A DNA stretch of 64,000 nt, from contig NC_049566.1 in NCBI RefSeq assembly GCF_013368755.1, forward strand, positions 434,001 to 498,000. Direction: 5' to 3'. Below the pieces are notes generated by a model that saw nothing but the letters and a program-made list of their open reading frames with translations, did no database searches and was not told the DNA's origin. Shown in pieces: positions 43,039-56,862 of this stretch (position 1 is its first letter; each line of letters starts with the position of its first letter). This stretch comes from Talaromyces rugulosus. Taxonomy: Eukaryota > Ascomycota > Eurotiomycetes > Eurotiales > Trichocomaceae. A program made the translations under genes and the position numbers.

Positions 43039-44070
43039 ATGTTTGAGAACTTCTCATTCCCCTCCCCGTCCAACGGCATGGATGGGGATGACCGCCTAAT
43101 GTTAGAATGCGACAGCACAATGATTTCTCCACTGTCGTCTCGGTCACCGTCACCATCGTGTATATCAAGACGACCTCATCCTCTGTCACGGCCCCGGTCT
43201 CCATACATCCGCTCTCGTCCACAGGCGCCTACCTCCATGCCCACCAACTATGAAGCCTTTCCGCGTCGGATCTCTGTCGGCACCTTGACAGCAAAGCTGA
43301 ACGCCCACACGCTTGACCAGACCGCAACTGTGACGCGGCCGGCTGCTGTCTACGAACAACCACCCTCGTCCCCGCTATCCCCCACCTCCACATCGTTTTC
43401 GACCGGCTCAGAATCCATCTCCACGCGTGGAAGCAGTGCGTATACGCTTTTGACTTCGCCTGGCGACTACGAAGACGACGAATTCGACGAGCCAATGTCT
43501 CTGCACTGGGAACGGGCCTCGCATTCGTCCGGCCGTTTCCCGTCGCCGACGTCTGTTCCCTCTCAGAATCCTGATTTCCTTCTTCCCGAAGGCAACCGAC
43601 AACCTTGCATGCGCTCACAACGCCAGCGTCTCTACCGTGCACAATACAGTATCGATGCCGTCAGGCTGGCCTTGATGGCCGAGGCTTCTTCCAGGCGGAC
43701 CTCTGACTCCTCTGAAGCCTTGCCCGGCGATGACTGCCACCCCAGTTCCCTCCCGCCAGACGTTTCTCCAGCTCGACGAGTATCAAGTCACAGACACCAC
43801 CACAGATCCACCCGCGGTGTCTCTCCATCGCTATTAGGCGGCAGCGGTAGCGGCCTTAGGTCCCGCGAGCGCACTCCACCAGAACAAGGGATGCGCCGAC
43901 GCAGCACATCAGCGACTACTTTTGCCTCTGCAACCCGGATCGCCAAGCCTCGTGCTCGTGATCTACACACGAAAAAGAGTGAGCAGACGTTGCGGCGGAA
44001 GAGCCTGGTCTCTGCCGCGTTGTCGTCGATGATGTATAACACGCCGAGTCCAGAGCCGTCTAGCCCATAG
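43039..44070 (+). CDS. Unknown disordered Ser/Pro/Arg-rich protein
   Basis: Intronless, 343 residues, starting MFENFSFPSPSNGMDGDDRL. Nearly the whole protein is low-complexity (SRSPSPSCISRRPHPLSRPR; SSPLSPTSTSFSTGSESIS). More ordered islands are YEAFPRRISVGTLTAKLNAH, DEFDEPMSLHWERA, RSQRQRLYRAQYSIDAVRLA and SLVSAALSSMMYNTP. The many SP/TP and RxxS sites suggest heavy phosphorylation. The ordered islands look like conserved short motifs of a fungal-specific protein, but I know no function. The long C/T-rich leader and good start context support a real gene. Confidence 0.75.
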   Translation: MFENFSFPSPSNGMDGDDRLMLECDSTMISPLSSRSPSPSCISRRPHPLSRPRSPYIRSRPQAPTSMPTNYEAFPRRISVGTLTAKLNAHTLDQTATVTRPAAVYEQPPSSPLSPTSTSFSTGSESISTRGSSAYTLLTSPGDYEDDEFDEPMSLHWERASHSSGRFPSPTSVPSQNPDFLLPEGNRQPCMRSQRQRLYRAQYSIDAVRLALMAEASSRRTSDSSEALPGDDCHPSSLPPDVSPARRVSSHRHHHRSTRGVSPSLLGGSGSGLRSRERTPPEQGMRRRSTSATTFASATRIAKPRARDLHTKKSEQTLRRKSLVSAALSSMMYNTPSPEPSSP

Positions 44071-44882
44071 ACCTTGTTTCGGGAGTTTTGATTCTTTGTT
44101 AACCTTGAGGATACCCTTGTTCTTTTTGATTTTTTGTTCTCGCGTACTTCATTGTCTATATTTATAAATTATTCGCGGACAATTTTTTTTTTTTTTCTTT
44201 GTCCCGATTTCTTGGGCATGGCATTATCGGAGTTTATATCTTGTGCATCAAGATGTTTGTACATAATATGCATTGGAGGATTATTTGGAGTTTTGCAGGT
44301 GGAATCGATCATCGGTGATGATCTGGATTCGAAATATTCTTTGCTACTAGTTATCAACACTGTGCCTGGTCACTGACTGAGGCGAGGAAAAGTAATTAGA
44401 ATACATGGTTTGCATGCAGAGGCTTCGCCTGTCTGCACTTTCTGGCAAAATACATCCACAAAGCAGCGTACTCTTGTAACCTAGTTTTTTTTTGTTAAAA
44501 AAAATCCATGACTCTCCAAGTCCAAACGCACATGCAAGAGACCCAACGGCCAATATCGCTTCTCGAGAATCTCCACTGCTGCTGACCGTTACTTGTGTCC
44601 ATAGTCATACTCCGTACAATCAGTCAAACACTGCAAATAGTAAATACTAATAATAATCGGCTCCTTCCCGACTTGGACGTCGAGCCGGCCAAAAACGGAA
44701 AGAGCGATGGACCCAAGAAACTTTGCTCACACGGATTTTTCTCCTCTCCGTGTCCGCAAGACTTTTTCTTTCACTTCACCACTCAGGAGCAGCAGCATCC
44801 AGAAGCTAGTATCAACAATAGTCTCTGTCAGCACGGGGCGGCTAAAGTTGTGTCGCGTATATACTGACTGGTGCAGTATATA
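44071..44882. other. Intergenic between convergent genes
   Basis: About 810 bases holding the two 3' ends. An alternative final exon of the minus-strand gene (acceptor at about 44835) is possible but not preferred. Confidence 0.4.
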
Positions 44883-47754
44883 CTACACCGGAAATGGAGA
44901 TGACTTACCGCGCTTGTCCTTTTGCTGATGCTTTTTGGTTGCTTTCTTCATCTTGCCTCCACTTCCCCTGACGCCGGTTAAAGGCGCCGATCCTCGCAAC
45001 AACGTCGCTTTGGATCCAGGGTCCGCAGCGCCATGTACCAAGTCTTCGGGGACGCCTAAATGACAGTTAAGGCCTGTTCCAGCAGCTATCTGCGGCCCCG
45101 GCGACAGTGACACCGTGGGGGCGGGGGCGGGCACTCTGGTAGCACTTGCGACTGTTTCGGCGCTAGGGCTATTGGCACTGCTACCATTATTACCACCAGC
45201 TGCAGTATCGTCGGCCTTGGGGCTTTGGACGTTTTGGCAAGACGGCGACAGCGACGAGCTGGACCTCGACTCGGCTAGGAAGATTGGGATGTCGAGTTCA
45301 GGTGGGTTCGAGGAGAGGGGCCGCGCTCGATGGGAGATGGCTCGACGCATCGTTGACTTGCGGCTAGAAGGGAGTTTGGCTGCCTAGAGGGCTTGTTAAT
45401 TCAATTCTCTTCTTGTTCAAAGGGTCATCAACAGGCTGAGGGAGTTTGGCTGGCTGCGCTCGCCCCGAGCTCCAAGAGAAGCACATGGGAAAACGCAAGT
45501 GATATTTGAAGATGAGTTTCATGATACAGCAGAGAAACAACACACAACAGATGGCGATTTGGGTTGACAATTTCAACCCCTTTATGACGAGTCGCATCTG
45601 CCGTCTACAGGAAAACTCTGGCTTTGTTCGCCACGTGCAGGATCCATCTAAAGAAAGGGGAAACAAAAAAGAAAGAGAAATGGAAAACTTACAGCTTCTT
45701 CAATCGCCTCTTCCATTGCAAATTCGGCCCGCTTCTCGGTTTCATTATCTTCAACATCGTCTATCGCAGTGCCAAACGAAGTGACACTAGCGTTGTCAAG
45801 GCCGTCTCCTGCAATAAACGCAGCAGCCTGCCTGGCATACGGACGGATCGATGGTCTTGTACTGGGCGCAGTTGTGGAAAGCTCACCATCCGATGCGCGA
45901 CTACACAGTGGCCGGGAAAAGGTTTCGAGCTCGTGCCATGTTTCGGGCTGCCACGGCTTCTCGACGCCATCGTGAGTTTGGGATTCACAGTCCACCTCTC
46001 CTGCTTGAGATCGGAGAAATTCTGTGATGTCTTCGTATGTCACTCCGCTCTGACGGTTGGTGTTCAACTGACTCAGTGCGTCATGCAGAGTTTGATGTCT
46101 GTTGGAAGAGTGAGAACCGTAGACTGGTCGACGCCAGGGCCTTGTACAGACGGTATTTTTGGTTTGCCCATCATCGTTACACGCAGCTGGCAGAGTATCT
46201 TCTTGTTGTTCATCTTGTTCAACGGCTTGGTCGTGCCACTGGGCGGCTGCTAGCTTGGAACCTGGCGTTTCAGAGTCGAGGGAAGAGACGCGACGAAGAT
46301 CACCTGGAATGGAAGGCTCTGACTCTACAGCACCGTGTTTTTCACCCACCCCGTTCTCTTCGGAAAAGCTCAAAAAGTCGTCTTCACCAAACAGATAGCG
46401 AGGCACCTCCAGCGATAGAGGAGTGATGGGAGCTTCGTCAATGGTGCACTCCTCATCATCATCACTACTACTATCAATCGATTTGCGTGCAGCGATAGAT
46501 GGCTGATGGGAACCGGCGTAGAGAGTCGATACATTTGAGCTGCGCTTCCCGCTATTCTGGGAATCGACATCGCCCCTTTTCTCGGCACTGCCAAAAAAAT
46601 GAGAAACCTTCTGGCGTAGTGTGCGTGTAGGCGCTCTTTCTGGAAGCTGAGGTGTTTCTGGCCTTGAAGACATAGGCTCATCCTTAATAGAAGGCAATGC
46701 AACGAACGAAGAGTCAGAATTTGTTTCTTCAGCTGGAATAGGCGGTGCAGGTTTCATCGGAGCTCTTGATAATATGTCACTCTCAGAAGCTGACAGTGGA
46801 CGCACAAAACCATCCAATAGCGACTGCTCTCGTGCCAGGTAAGGCTTTTCTTGGTCTATCTGAAGCATCTCGGCTAGCCCAGACTGGGTGGATGAGCGGA
46901 CCGATGGTGGCACAATTCTTGAGCCTTCCAGAGACTTGTGAGGATTGAGAATCTGAAAAGAAGCACCGTTGTGATTAATAGTCGGGTGCGAATTTTCCAT
47001 TCCAAGCATCGAATCTGATGAAGCTCGATGGTGGGCATATGAGATGGTTGATTCGTTTTTGGACTGTTTGATCCTGGATGAGAAGGATTCCTGACAGTGT
47101 TGTCAGAAGAGTTTGGACAGGAGAAAAAGAAGGATTGTGTGAGGGAAAGATTTTTTTGAGTGACAGTGAATAATGGCAGTGAGTGAAACGACGACGAAAC
47201 CCAGGCAACAGGCAGTCAGCGTGCTCAGCGTGCTCAGCATGCTTGCTCAGCGTGCATGCTCAGCGTGCATGCTCAGTGTGCGTGCATACACATGGCAACA
47301 TGGCAACACTGGACAGAAAACAAACAAACAACAGAAAGAGAGGGGGGGGGGGGAAGGAACCCACTATTCGCTGTGAAGCTGATGATCTGGCTACTGATGA
47401 CGGCCTAGACAACGACCTGATGGTTGATGATGGGAGTGGTGATGGAGATACTGGAGTAGGCAGGTCTCCATGCAGTGTCACCACAGACTGACAGAACGAA
47501 AGAGGAGGCGGACTTGATGGAGCGGAAGAGACAGGAGAATACAGAAGAAAGTCATGCTGTGGCTGTTTATGAATCTTTGCCTGGTGAAGATTGATGGTGG
47601 CTGGTTTTCTTTTGAGGGTGCGGCGTGATGCCTCAGCAGGAATGGTGATGATGTCGTTTGACTGTGAGAGGAACTTGCGGTAATTGTGCAGTGACAGCTG
47701 CCCATTGGGAAGATTGGCCTCAATGGCCAGGCCATACATTAGTGGCTGGGCCAT
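44883..47754 (-). CDS. Unknown Ser/Asp-rich protein
   Basis: Proposed exons 47754-47365, 47090-45693 and 45383-44883, all joined in phase 0; 762 residues. Exon 1 starts MAQPLMYGLAIEANLPNGQL with an ordered segment (LHNYRKFLSQSNDIITIPAE), then is Ser/Pro-rich. The large middle exon is acidic and disordered, with possible motifs RTLRQKVSHFFGSAEKRG and SGVTYEDITEFLRSQAG. The end is Lys-rich (GGKMKKATKKHQQKDKRG). The introns are long for this genome (274 and 309 nt), and intron 1 contains a tandem repeat. Exon 1 could belong to a separate gene, and a donor at the end of exon 3 (GTAAGT) leaves the C-terminus open. No family recognised. Confidence 0.6.
47214..47285 (+). repeat. Short tandem repeat of GCTCAGCGTG-like units
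   Basis: Six to seven imperfect copies of GCTCAGCGTG / CATGCTCAGCGTG in a row, inside the proposed first intron of the minus-strand gene. Confidence 0.8.
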
Positions 47755-50271
47755 GTTGATCTCGATGTTGCTGACTATGAGCTACAGATTGGATGGGTAT
47801 GAAAATGCAGGATATTCATTTTCAACTGACCATCAAGATACCATAATGACTGTGTAATGTCAGCTCTTGTCCTGCACCAGAAAGATCAGAAAGCGACTCA
47901 GGAACTCACAATTAGTTCTTGAATTTTTGACTGGCGCCTTTCCCCAGGGTATCCCGAAACTCCAATGCTAACCCGAAATATAGAACACTGACACAAGGAG
48001 AAGAAGAAATGATGATGAAAATATATGTGACCCGAAAGAAGGCGAATATCGATTATTATTATGCACGAGCCAACGCGCAAACGAGCGAGGGGAATGAAAC
48101 GAGGGACAAGTCCAGGCCGGTCTTTTTGTTGTTGTTTTTTTACTCTTCCATGGTGGAACGCTTCAGATATATTTGAAGCAGGCCCATGAATAGTACCAGA
48201 AAACAAAAAAGAAAACAAAAATGATGTCAAAGACAAAGAAAGCTTCAAGTCAGTCAATTAATCCCAAAAGTTGTTTATGCCATCCATACGAGTTATATGC
48301 TCCGAGGACCCAAAGCCGGTCTCGCCCACCACACACCACCACAACTTTTCTTCATAAGGCACCCACACATCCGAACCCAAATAAAAAAAAAAATTAAGGT
48401 ACACAAATCACGGCGCGAGCAAATAATCGACTTGCTCTTCAGCATCAAGATGCGCATCGCCAGCCAACCAGCTGATGATCAGCTTGCGAGGCGGGCCGGC
48501 CAATCAGTGCGCTCAGCGGCGTCTTTGGTCGCTTGGAACTAAGAACGTGCCGCGGCCAATGGGAGCGCCAGACTGCCTTTTCTTCTTCTTCAACCTCTCC
48601 TCCTGATGACGAGGGCGAACACTTGGCCTACGAACTAGTTGGTTGCATTCAATCACCCGGGGGAGACGTGTGACTCGCTGGTCGAACGTGGCTCAATATG
48701 CTGATCTCATCGTGGGCCGAGGAGAGCCAATAGTTGCTCTCCTAGCTGCAGTATTACTTACTCTTGAATTCTAGCTTCCGGTTACATCTAGCAAGGAAAC
48801 CCGCTTTGCCGGTTGAGAATCGAGAGCCGATAGTTGGACTGGAAGCTATCCGGGCTGTTTGATTATCAAGAATCTCGATGGGTCCAGCCACGCGGACTCT
48901 CTCCGTGGACCTCTTTTTTTTTAAATTTTCACTTTAGAACAGGTACTATGTACGGTAGGAGTAATAATAATATGGCGGCATGTGATACGGCAGTCCACGG
49001 ATCTCAGCCACCCCGTTGTTGTGTGTTGCACCCTTATGCATCTTCCCGAGTAGCACATAGTCCGTTCGCCGCCTAGGGCGACCTCTTGTGTCATGTATGG
49101 CCCCGTCTGCTTGCGCATGACATATTTTTTTTACCGATATGAAGGATTTCAGCCTCACGTCTCTGATGTTTGTGTGAGGGGTAATCTAGTACGTAGAACA
49201 AAAAAAAAACAAAATGAGATTATTCAACCGTACTCTATCAGCTGCCTCGGAGAAAAGGAGGCTGGAATTGCCGAATCGTAATCTCGCTGGTCTCATCCAG
49301 TCTGCCAATAAGACGCGCGAGATAGCCCCTGTCTATGTTACTTTTTTGGCAACATAATAATAATAATTGAAAAAAAAGAGAGAGAGAGATGATTCATACG
49401 TACGTAATAATATCAGCAGCCAAGGGGAGGCAAAAAAAAAAAAGGTAGTACGTAGTAATAATAACAATAATAATAATAGACTCTCACACCGACTTTTCTG
49501 GGGGCGTTCTTCTCATTCAATCATCTTTTCAATCGTGATGTATGACTGTGGATCAGCCCTGCTGCCCCTGCGGTCGTAATGATTCGGTACCATATTCTTG
49601 GTAACTCGTTAGATTATTATTTTCGCCAGAGATGATCGAAAAAATGTGACAAACTGGGTCCTAAACTTAATCAACAGTCACACTGGAGACCAATTGATAG
49701 GATCGGATTGATCGATCTTGGGTTGTAGAGCGAAAAAGGCTAAAAAGAGGGGGAGGTGAAGAGATCCGCGATCCATGCGGAGTTCGCTTCATTGGGTGTC
49801 GGAATCTGGCGTTGAAACGATTTAATAATCTATTGCCAGTAGTTATGGGGAGAGGCAAATTAGTTGTTGATTTTTGGGGTTTGTTGTTATTGATTCTCTC
49901 TGTAAAGCTAGCTGATCGCACTGTCCTAGTGATACTTCCAGGTGATATGATATCTGCTAGACTGCGATACGATACTCCAAAAAGAAAACAAAATATGAAA
50001 TCAATAACGTAGAAGAATATATATATAGGATATCTCGTAACTGAGTAATCTATCAAATAGATATGTGCAACGCTAAACTGAATAGAGCTTCAAATGCAAG
50101 TCGTTAATATCTTTAGCGCTCTAAATGGGACAAAAAGAAATTTCAAAAATGAGTCGTCGAATACGAGCAAAACAGGGGATATATTGCAGCTTGGTAAATC
50201 TGTGTCAAATAGTGCAACGCCAAACTCAACAAAACTTCAAGATTCCAGAATGCAGGTGCTTAAAAAAAAGA
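47755..50271. other. Large intergenic region, no gene seen
   Basis: About 2.5 kb upstream of the minus-strand gene and downstream of ATG2. It contains a GC-richer patch near 48450-48560 with CCAATCAG and CCAATGGG boxes, poly-A runs, and (AATAAT)n simple sequence at 49352 and 49455-49480. Only short frames are present. Confidence 0.5.
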
Positions 50272-53200
50272 CTAATGGCGTTTATATTTCTGTAAACAAT
50301 AATTAGTACCACATATAAAAACAGCATCAAGAAACTTACATCTTCAATCCTCCGTCGATTCGTGGGATCTAGCGTATTGCCTGCACCCAGGAGAGTCTGC
50401 CCAACAGCCTTTGAAGCACCGATGGCAGGACGCAAAATGACCGTCGGGGCACGTCGCCAGACGGCCTTTGCAGCCCCTGCTGCGCTGCCACTTTCCATGA
50501 CTTCTCCAGGCACCGCCACAATGGCATCGCGTGCGGTGAGCAAGTCGCGTTCCAAGCTGCTGAACGCGCCGCGGAGTCCTTGAACAACGCCCACAGGCTG
50601 ATCGGCATAGTGGGAAATCTGCTTCTTCTCCTCTTCGTCTGCAGAATCCCCGTCTCCCTCGAGATGATGATGAGCTCCTTGTGCCGCCTTTGGCGCACCG
50701 AGGAAATCCTCGGCACTCTGGAGAACAGTTTGAGTCCCGATAGCCAACTTAGCTCCCAGTTTGACAAGCTCGTTGCTTGTGGTCTTTGCAAACGAGAACG
50801 CTCCTTTCTGTATACTGCGCACAATTCGTCCGTCCTTTTGATACTCGCGCATCGGAACCACAACAAGGTCTTTGAACCCGCTTCCGACATTGACCAAAGA
50901 CCGGATTGGGGCGAGACCTGCCAACACTCCAGGCAGCTGGTTCCGCTTAATATCAGGCATCCAGATATCATTCAGCGTTTGGCCAAGCTTGTCAAATCCT
51001 GATACTCCATAGATGATGACATGTCGCATCACCATGTCCGCTTCATCCAGGACGAAAAAGTTCATGAATTCAGTCGTCCGTCCAGAGCGCAATCCTGCAT
51101 AGTCGACCCGCTTGGGTTTGAAGTCAAGTTTGACAGGAACGGCGTTTATTTCAACCCTTTGCAAGAATGGTTGATCACTGGGAGAACTTGGAGCAGGTGC
51201 TGACTCGTCCTTGAACTCAAAGAATCGACTTAAAAAGTCTAGAGCGTCTTGGTCGACGTGGAGGCGCAAAGGTAGAAGAGTAGCCTAGAACATGTCAGAT
51301 CCATGCACATTAAAATCGAACACTCAGTGACTGGATATGTGTATAACGTACCTTTAGAACAATCTCCGATGCAGCCAGCTCCGCCACTGGCTTAACATTC
51401 AGAATCTCCAGGTGCACCATGCTGGTCCCACTCTCTCGCTCCCCAGCATCGTACATATATGTAGCAAACTTTTTCCAAGTTGACGTGGGAATATGGTCAA
51501 ATATTTCAAGATCGTGCACTCGCACATCTATCGAGCTTTGCGTTTCCCCTGCGTTTGGCGGGAAGACAACAAAGTCTGCCGAGATGCCTTTTAGTTCAAA
51601 TGTCATTTTATGGTGTCTACTGCGCGACAGTCGTAATCTTTTCGTCCTAACCGAAGGGGCTCTGTTTTGACGCGATGTCATTCCCGTGACTGTAGTCGAC
51701 GTAATATAGCTGCCCGTCTCACTGGCCAGGTCGTCGATGTCATGATTGATCGCCCTGGAAAGTTCACGAGGATCTTTGTTCGCTGGGATTCCAATGTAAA
51801 TTGAATTGAAGAGAAAGTCGCCGATCACTGATTCTTCCTCGTCCTCTTCGACAGGCGCGAGACCGCCCTTTTTGGCGCGTCGCTCTGTCGCTTTTATCTC
51901 GACGTCTTTGACGGCTTTTGAAATCGTATCTCTTGTGCGTTGCCAATCATAACCGTCAAACAAATTCCAAATAAAATGCACATCGCGCACTCTGACTCTA
52001 AGAGGGCTTCCATGGATCTTGACCTCGTTTGCAAGTCCATACGTGTTATGGGAAGAATCCCATCGGTGAGCTGTGCCACCAACAGTCGACTGCTTGGCAA
52101 AATGGTCATCTCTAAAATCAAGTCCGGACATGCTAATTGTGACGTTATTATCCGATTGGAAGCTATCCAGAAGATGTGGTGGCCTGGAAGCATCGCTTGT
52201 CGAACTCATCATACTCGCGCTCATGGCTTCCTCTTGATCGGGCTTTTGAGGATAGAATTCGCTCACGTATTCCAGCTCATCTTCAATGGCGCCTCCGAGC
52301 TGTTCATCAAAATCGTGTCCAGAGATGTCCTCGGCATCCGTTATTTCATCTGTAGCAAAAGCATCCCCCGTGAAAGACGCGAGCATGTCCTGTATAGGCA
52401 TAACTTCGGTGCGGTATTTGAGCGCCGTGCTTGGCGGTGTTGGGGGAGAGAGGCCGTTAATAAGACTGATGAAAGTCTGGGTCGAATCCGCACAGGTTTC
52501 CAAGATGAGTAGATCATCTCTAACATCAATATCTACTGATTTAGTCCCATCGTTGTCAGGTTGGTTTATCTTTGCTGAAATCATGGCCGAAGATATAAAC
52601 GATACAGGAACAAAGCCTTTGTCCGTGAAGCCCTTGATCTGCTCGCTTTGCCCGGCAGATATGCTCCGTTGGTTTGATGTATCCACCGAATCAATATTTT
52701 GCGTGTCATCTATGATCATGACGGTTGCCTTTTTGATTTCAAAATTAGCCTCAGAAGTCGTTTCTTTTTCAAGACTACCCCTGAGCTTGGCAAATGCAAA
52801 TACCACGAGGCCTTTAGCCGGCATGTCTCGTGGATTCAGTCCAATAACACAATCTCTGAGCGACACAGCAAGCTTGTACGGTTTTGTCTCAGGTTTGTAG
52901 ACCACAGAGGCCGATGGAGACATCGCTTGGTGTAGAGAAGTTTGTAATTCGGTGAGGTTGGCAACGGAATTAGCCAAATTAACCGCCAAATCCTCCGATG
53001 TTGTTTCATCTCCAAGCCCCATAAATGCCATGACAGCAGAAACCATGTACTCTACCCTCAGATTACACAGCTTAACTTTCACAGTCGGTTCCATTTCATC
53101 CGCAAGGAATCGAGTCATTATCATGGGGACAGATGGCCGGGCGGGACCAGCAACGGGGGGCTTTTCCAGTGCTTCACCGATAAGTTCTTCTGTGCCGTTT

Positions 53201-56200
53201 CTGTTGACTGAAAGACGCTTCACTTGGCCGGCAACCAGGGAGGGAAGGCCGATATGCGCTGCCTCCATATCTTGAGAAATCACATTCAAATCACCAATCT
53301 TCCCACCGACGCGAATCTGACTTTCAAATTCGCGAATCAATGCTAAAGTCATGATACCCGGTCGGTCATCTTCGGGTAGGTATTTCGCTACGTTAGACAG
53401 TTTGGAAACCTCGTTGGGAAGAGACGATAAAGGATGTAAGCCATGAAGGTCGGAAATGAGAAGGTTTAGCGTTGTTATTGTGACCCGGAGGACACCTCCC
53501 TGTCGCCTTTGTCGCAGAAGTGTATCAAGCATGATATCGTCGTCTTCCTCGTACTTGTCTTGAGATGGTGTTAACAGGGATAAAAGTCTATCTAAATCGA
53601 CTTCCCTCGGCGAAAACAAGTATTCAACCCGAATATTCCCCAATGTGACCTTAGCGGGAGCATCGTTACTGTCGTCAATCAGATACGGTCCACTCAGCTC
53701 GCCCTTGTCGATTTGGATGCCGATTCCTTCGAACCTGCTAACAACTTTAACAGCAGTAGTTCTTAGCTCGAGGGCGCAGGTTTCGCCAATCAAATCAACA
53801 AGGACGCCACCTAGCCTTGCGTTCACCTTCCATGGAGTGGACGTCGAGGACGTGGACACGGAAGCGGGCTCGGTAGGAGGAATGCCTGCAAACCTGACAC
53901 CGGGGGAGGATTTGACAGGTTTTTGAGGTTTTTCTTCTCGAACAGTAGAAACAGATGCTATCGAGCCTCCGAGTTCTAGGATGGTACTCAGCCCACCGAA
54001 CCACCCAAGAAGTTCTTCCAATCTCTGAATATTAAAATTCAAATGAATTGGCAATGTGGACAAGTCGATTCTCGCGGATCCAGTGGTCTTTGTTATAGAA
54101 AGAGAAAGGTCATTGTGAACCGGTGCGAGAATGTCTCTTACAGACTCTCTCATTTTCAGTCCTTCGTTGAAGGAAATCAAGTCCTCTGATGCATATCCTA
54201 GAACAAACTTGGCTATTTTGAGCTGAAACTCCGCTGTGTCTGTCCTAAGACCAAGAGTGGATTTGGCACCTGCTATTGACACTTGTAATATGACATCTTG
54301 GACGGGAGAGAGACCTGGGTGTGAAAAATCGGTTCCATGTCGACCATGATATGGAATGCCAGTCAAATGTTGAAGAAACTTAATCGAACAAGTTTGAAGG
54401 GAGAAATTAAGGCTCTGAGAGCTCGGTGCTGAGGACTTTGGAGTATTGGTGGAGTTGAATTCGGCCATTATTCCCTCAGAAACAGATGCCATTTTCTGGC
54501 CTGCTTTGATTAGTAGCCAGCCCGTTGCTATGTCGAACAAAATGACCGCATTGTTGATGTCGACAGATATGTCGGGTGCTGAATTCTTAGGCCTTGTTTG
54601 GTCAGTACCTTGTGGTTTATCTGCAGCCGCCTGCTCTGCTTCTTCGTGAGAAACAGGAGACATCAGAGAATCCCAGCGGCTTCGCGTGGAAAACGCCAGT
54701 TTTGAGGCTCCGAGGCTGTCACCCATCGTGGAGTGAGATGGATTTGTCGAAAATTTAGTATTGGTGCTACCCTGGTGATCTTCCTCCGGTTCTTGATGCC
54801 TTTCCGGCTCTCCATTAATATTCCCCACTGGAATCCATATCGTAATTCGATCGACCTCCAGGACTTTGCGAGCAACCTCAATGTTCTCGCTAGTCGCATC
54901 TGATGGTGTTTGAGATCGATCGCGGTGAATTGATGCATGCGTGGAAGTCGAGTAATCGCCTGGGCCATCTTTGTCTTGATCCAAAGTAGAATCACCGGTG
55001 TGGACAGTCAGTTTCGGTGTCGACGTTTTTGTGTCACTATCGTCATCAATTTCTGACCCAGAGATAACCCGAGACCTCGTAGGAAGTGATGTTGACTCTT
55101 CTCTAAAACTTGACGAGTCCCAGGCACCGGGCATTGCAGGACTGTAATCCTCTGAGCCATGACTGATGGCGCTCATGTACATGCTAGAGGCCTCTTCGTG
55201 GGTGAACAATTTAGACTCCGACAAGTCGCCTGTCTGTGAGCCTGAAGAGGAGCTTGTCCGGCTAGAAATGACATTCTCATCGTTATTGTTGTCGCTATGA
55301 ACAGCTCCAAGGCCCTCAAATGATGCAGCATAGTAAGATGTATCAGCAGCCTGTGAAGGCGGCAATTCATGAAATATGGTTCGAGAAGTGTCTTCCGATG
55401 TATCATCGTGCAAATAACTAGACGCGAGATTGTGATCTTCATGCTCAACTGGCAGCTGAGGCTGGTCAAAATCATGCCAGGTTTCTGCCGACACCGGAGA
55501 ATCAAGCTGCGGGCTATGTGGCCGTGGAGTACCCGCACCTTCTTCCATGGACCGTGGAGGCAGTATGCCAGAGTCCTCAACGCCATCTAGGTACTGAGAG
55601 TGAAAGACCTCATCGAGATAAGCCGGGTTGTCGTAAATCTCTTCATTGACGTCGTCGTAACGACTGCCAGACGTCGACTGGTCTACTAGATATGAACGAG
55701 GATCGTACTCGGCTTCACTCCCAGCATCCGAGAACCGTCCTTCCAAGGTGTGTGTTGAACTCTCCATGTTTCTGTTTTCTAGGAAGGTCGACCTCTCGGT
55801 GACTTGAGAACGATTCCACACCACTGAACGGGATAAATCCAGGGTTGAGTCGGATGTAGAAGAAGTCTGGGACGGCGATGGTAATTCTGTTCGTATCGAC
55901 TCCTGGTCCGTTTTCGAATGCGTTGTCGACGGAGAAGAAGGAGCTGCGCCGAAGCGTGAATAATTGGAAAAAACAACAGGGTCTGATACGAGCATAGCAT
56001 GGAGATTGTCGACGGTGATCGTCCTTCCGCGCTGATTCGTTGCCGAGTCTTCGTCATCGGAATTAGATAGAAGACCAGTAGCTGAGATTTCTCGAATTAC
56101 TAGCAGTGCCGTAACCTGGTCTGGTTTGTTTTCTGGTGCTCGTTTCACGGGCCCATCTTGGGGCAGATCCATGGCAATCCGAATATTAATGCCATTAACC

Positions 56201-56862
56201 TTGACTTGCAGCCTATCGGTGATACCCTGAATAAAGCTGGAAATGAAGCTAGGAAGCGACAAGCCCTCGTTCCCAATGCCCACGTCACCATCGTCACTGA
56301 GCGACGTCGTTGATTGCTGTAGGTATTGGGATTGAGACGAAATCGCTGCTTCTAGTTCTTCCCTCTCCTCTTTGGGCTCAGACTTTAGGAACGATTCCGC
56401 CAAGTCGTCTGTCGTCGGGAGGATGTTATCTTCCGAGGGGGGTTTCTCTGTTGGGTGGTTGAAATTTCTGCTAGCTTCGAGGCTATCGTCTGATAGCAAG
56501 CGAAGATGAATATCGATTCCTTCGATCTCGACCACCACCCCATCGTTGTAAAGATCCGCGGGTATATTAAGACGTAGCAAGGATACGCGGGCTTTCAAAA
56601 GTTGACATGTTTGCGGCAATCGGAGAAGAGAAGCTATTTTCTAAATTCACGACGGACTGGTCAGCAATGAACACTAGAAAACTATATGAGGATGACATAC
56701 CTCGACCTTCAAGTCTATATCCTGCAGTTGCATCGAACTCTTCTGTCCCCAGCGGAAACCCAAGCCATCGAGGTCCGCGGAGTCGAGGTCCAGCAGGTCG
56801 ATACGGGTCAGTGCATAGCGCAACAAGCGCTTCTGCACGAACCAAGGTAGGAAGAAGGCCAT
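50272..56862 (-). CDS. atg2: Autophagy-related protein 2 (lipid transfer protein)
   Basis: Bridge-like lipid transfer protein of the VPS13/ATG2 group that carries phospholipids from the ER to the growing autophagosome, with Atg9 and Atg18. Exons 56862-56701, 56640-51352, 51284-50340 and 50289-50272; 2137 residues. The chorein N-terminus is [20 protein letters not shown], continuing [20 protein letters not shown] across intron 1. A long Ser/Asp/Glu-rich insert covers about residues 300-650. The C-terminal half has the conserved [58 protein letters not shown] and [20 protein letters not shown] motifs. The last exon adds only KYKRH, the normal end of fungal Atg2. All four exons join in phase 0. 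Confidence 0.95.
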
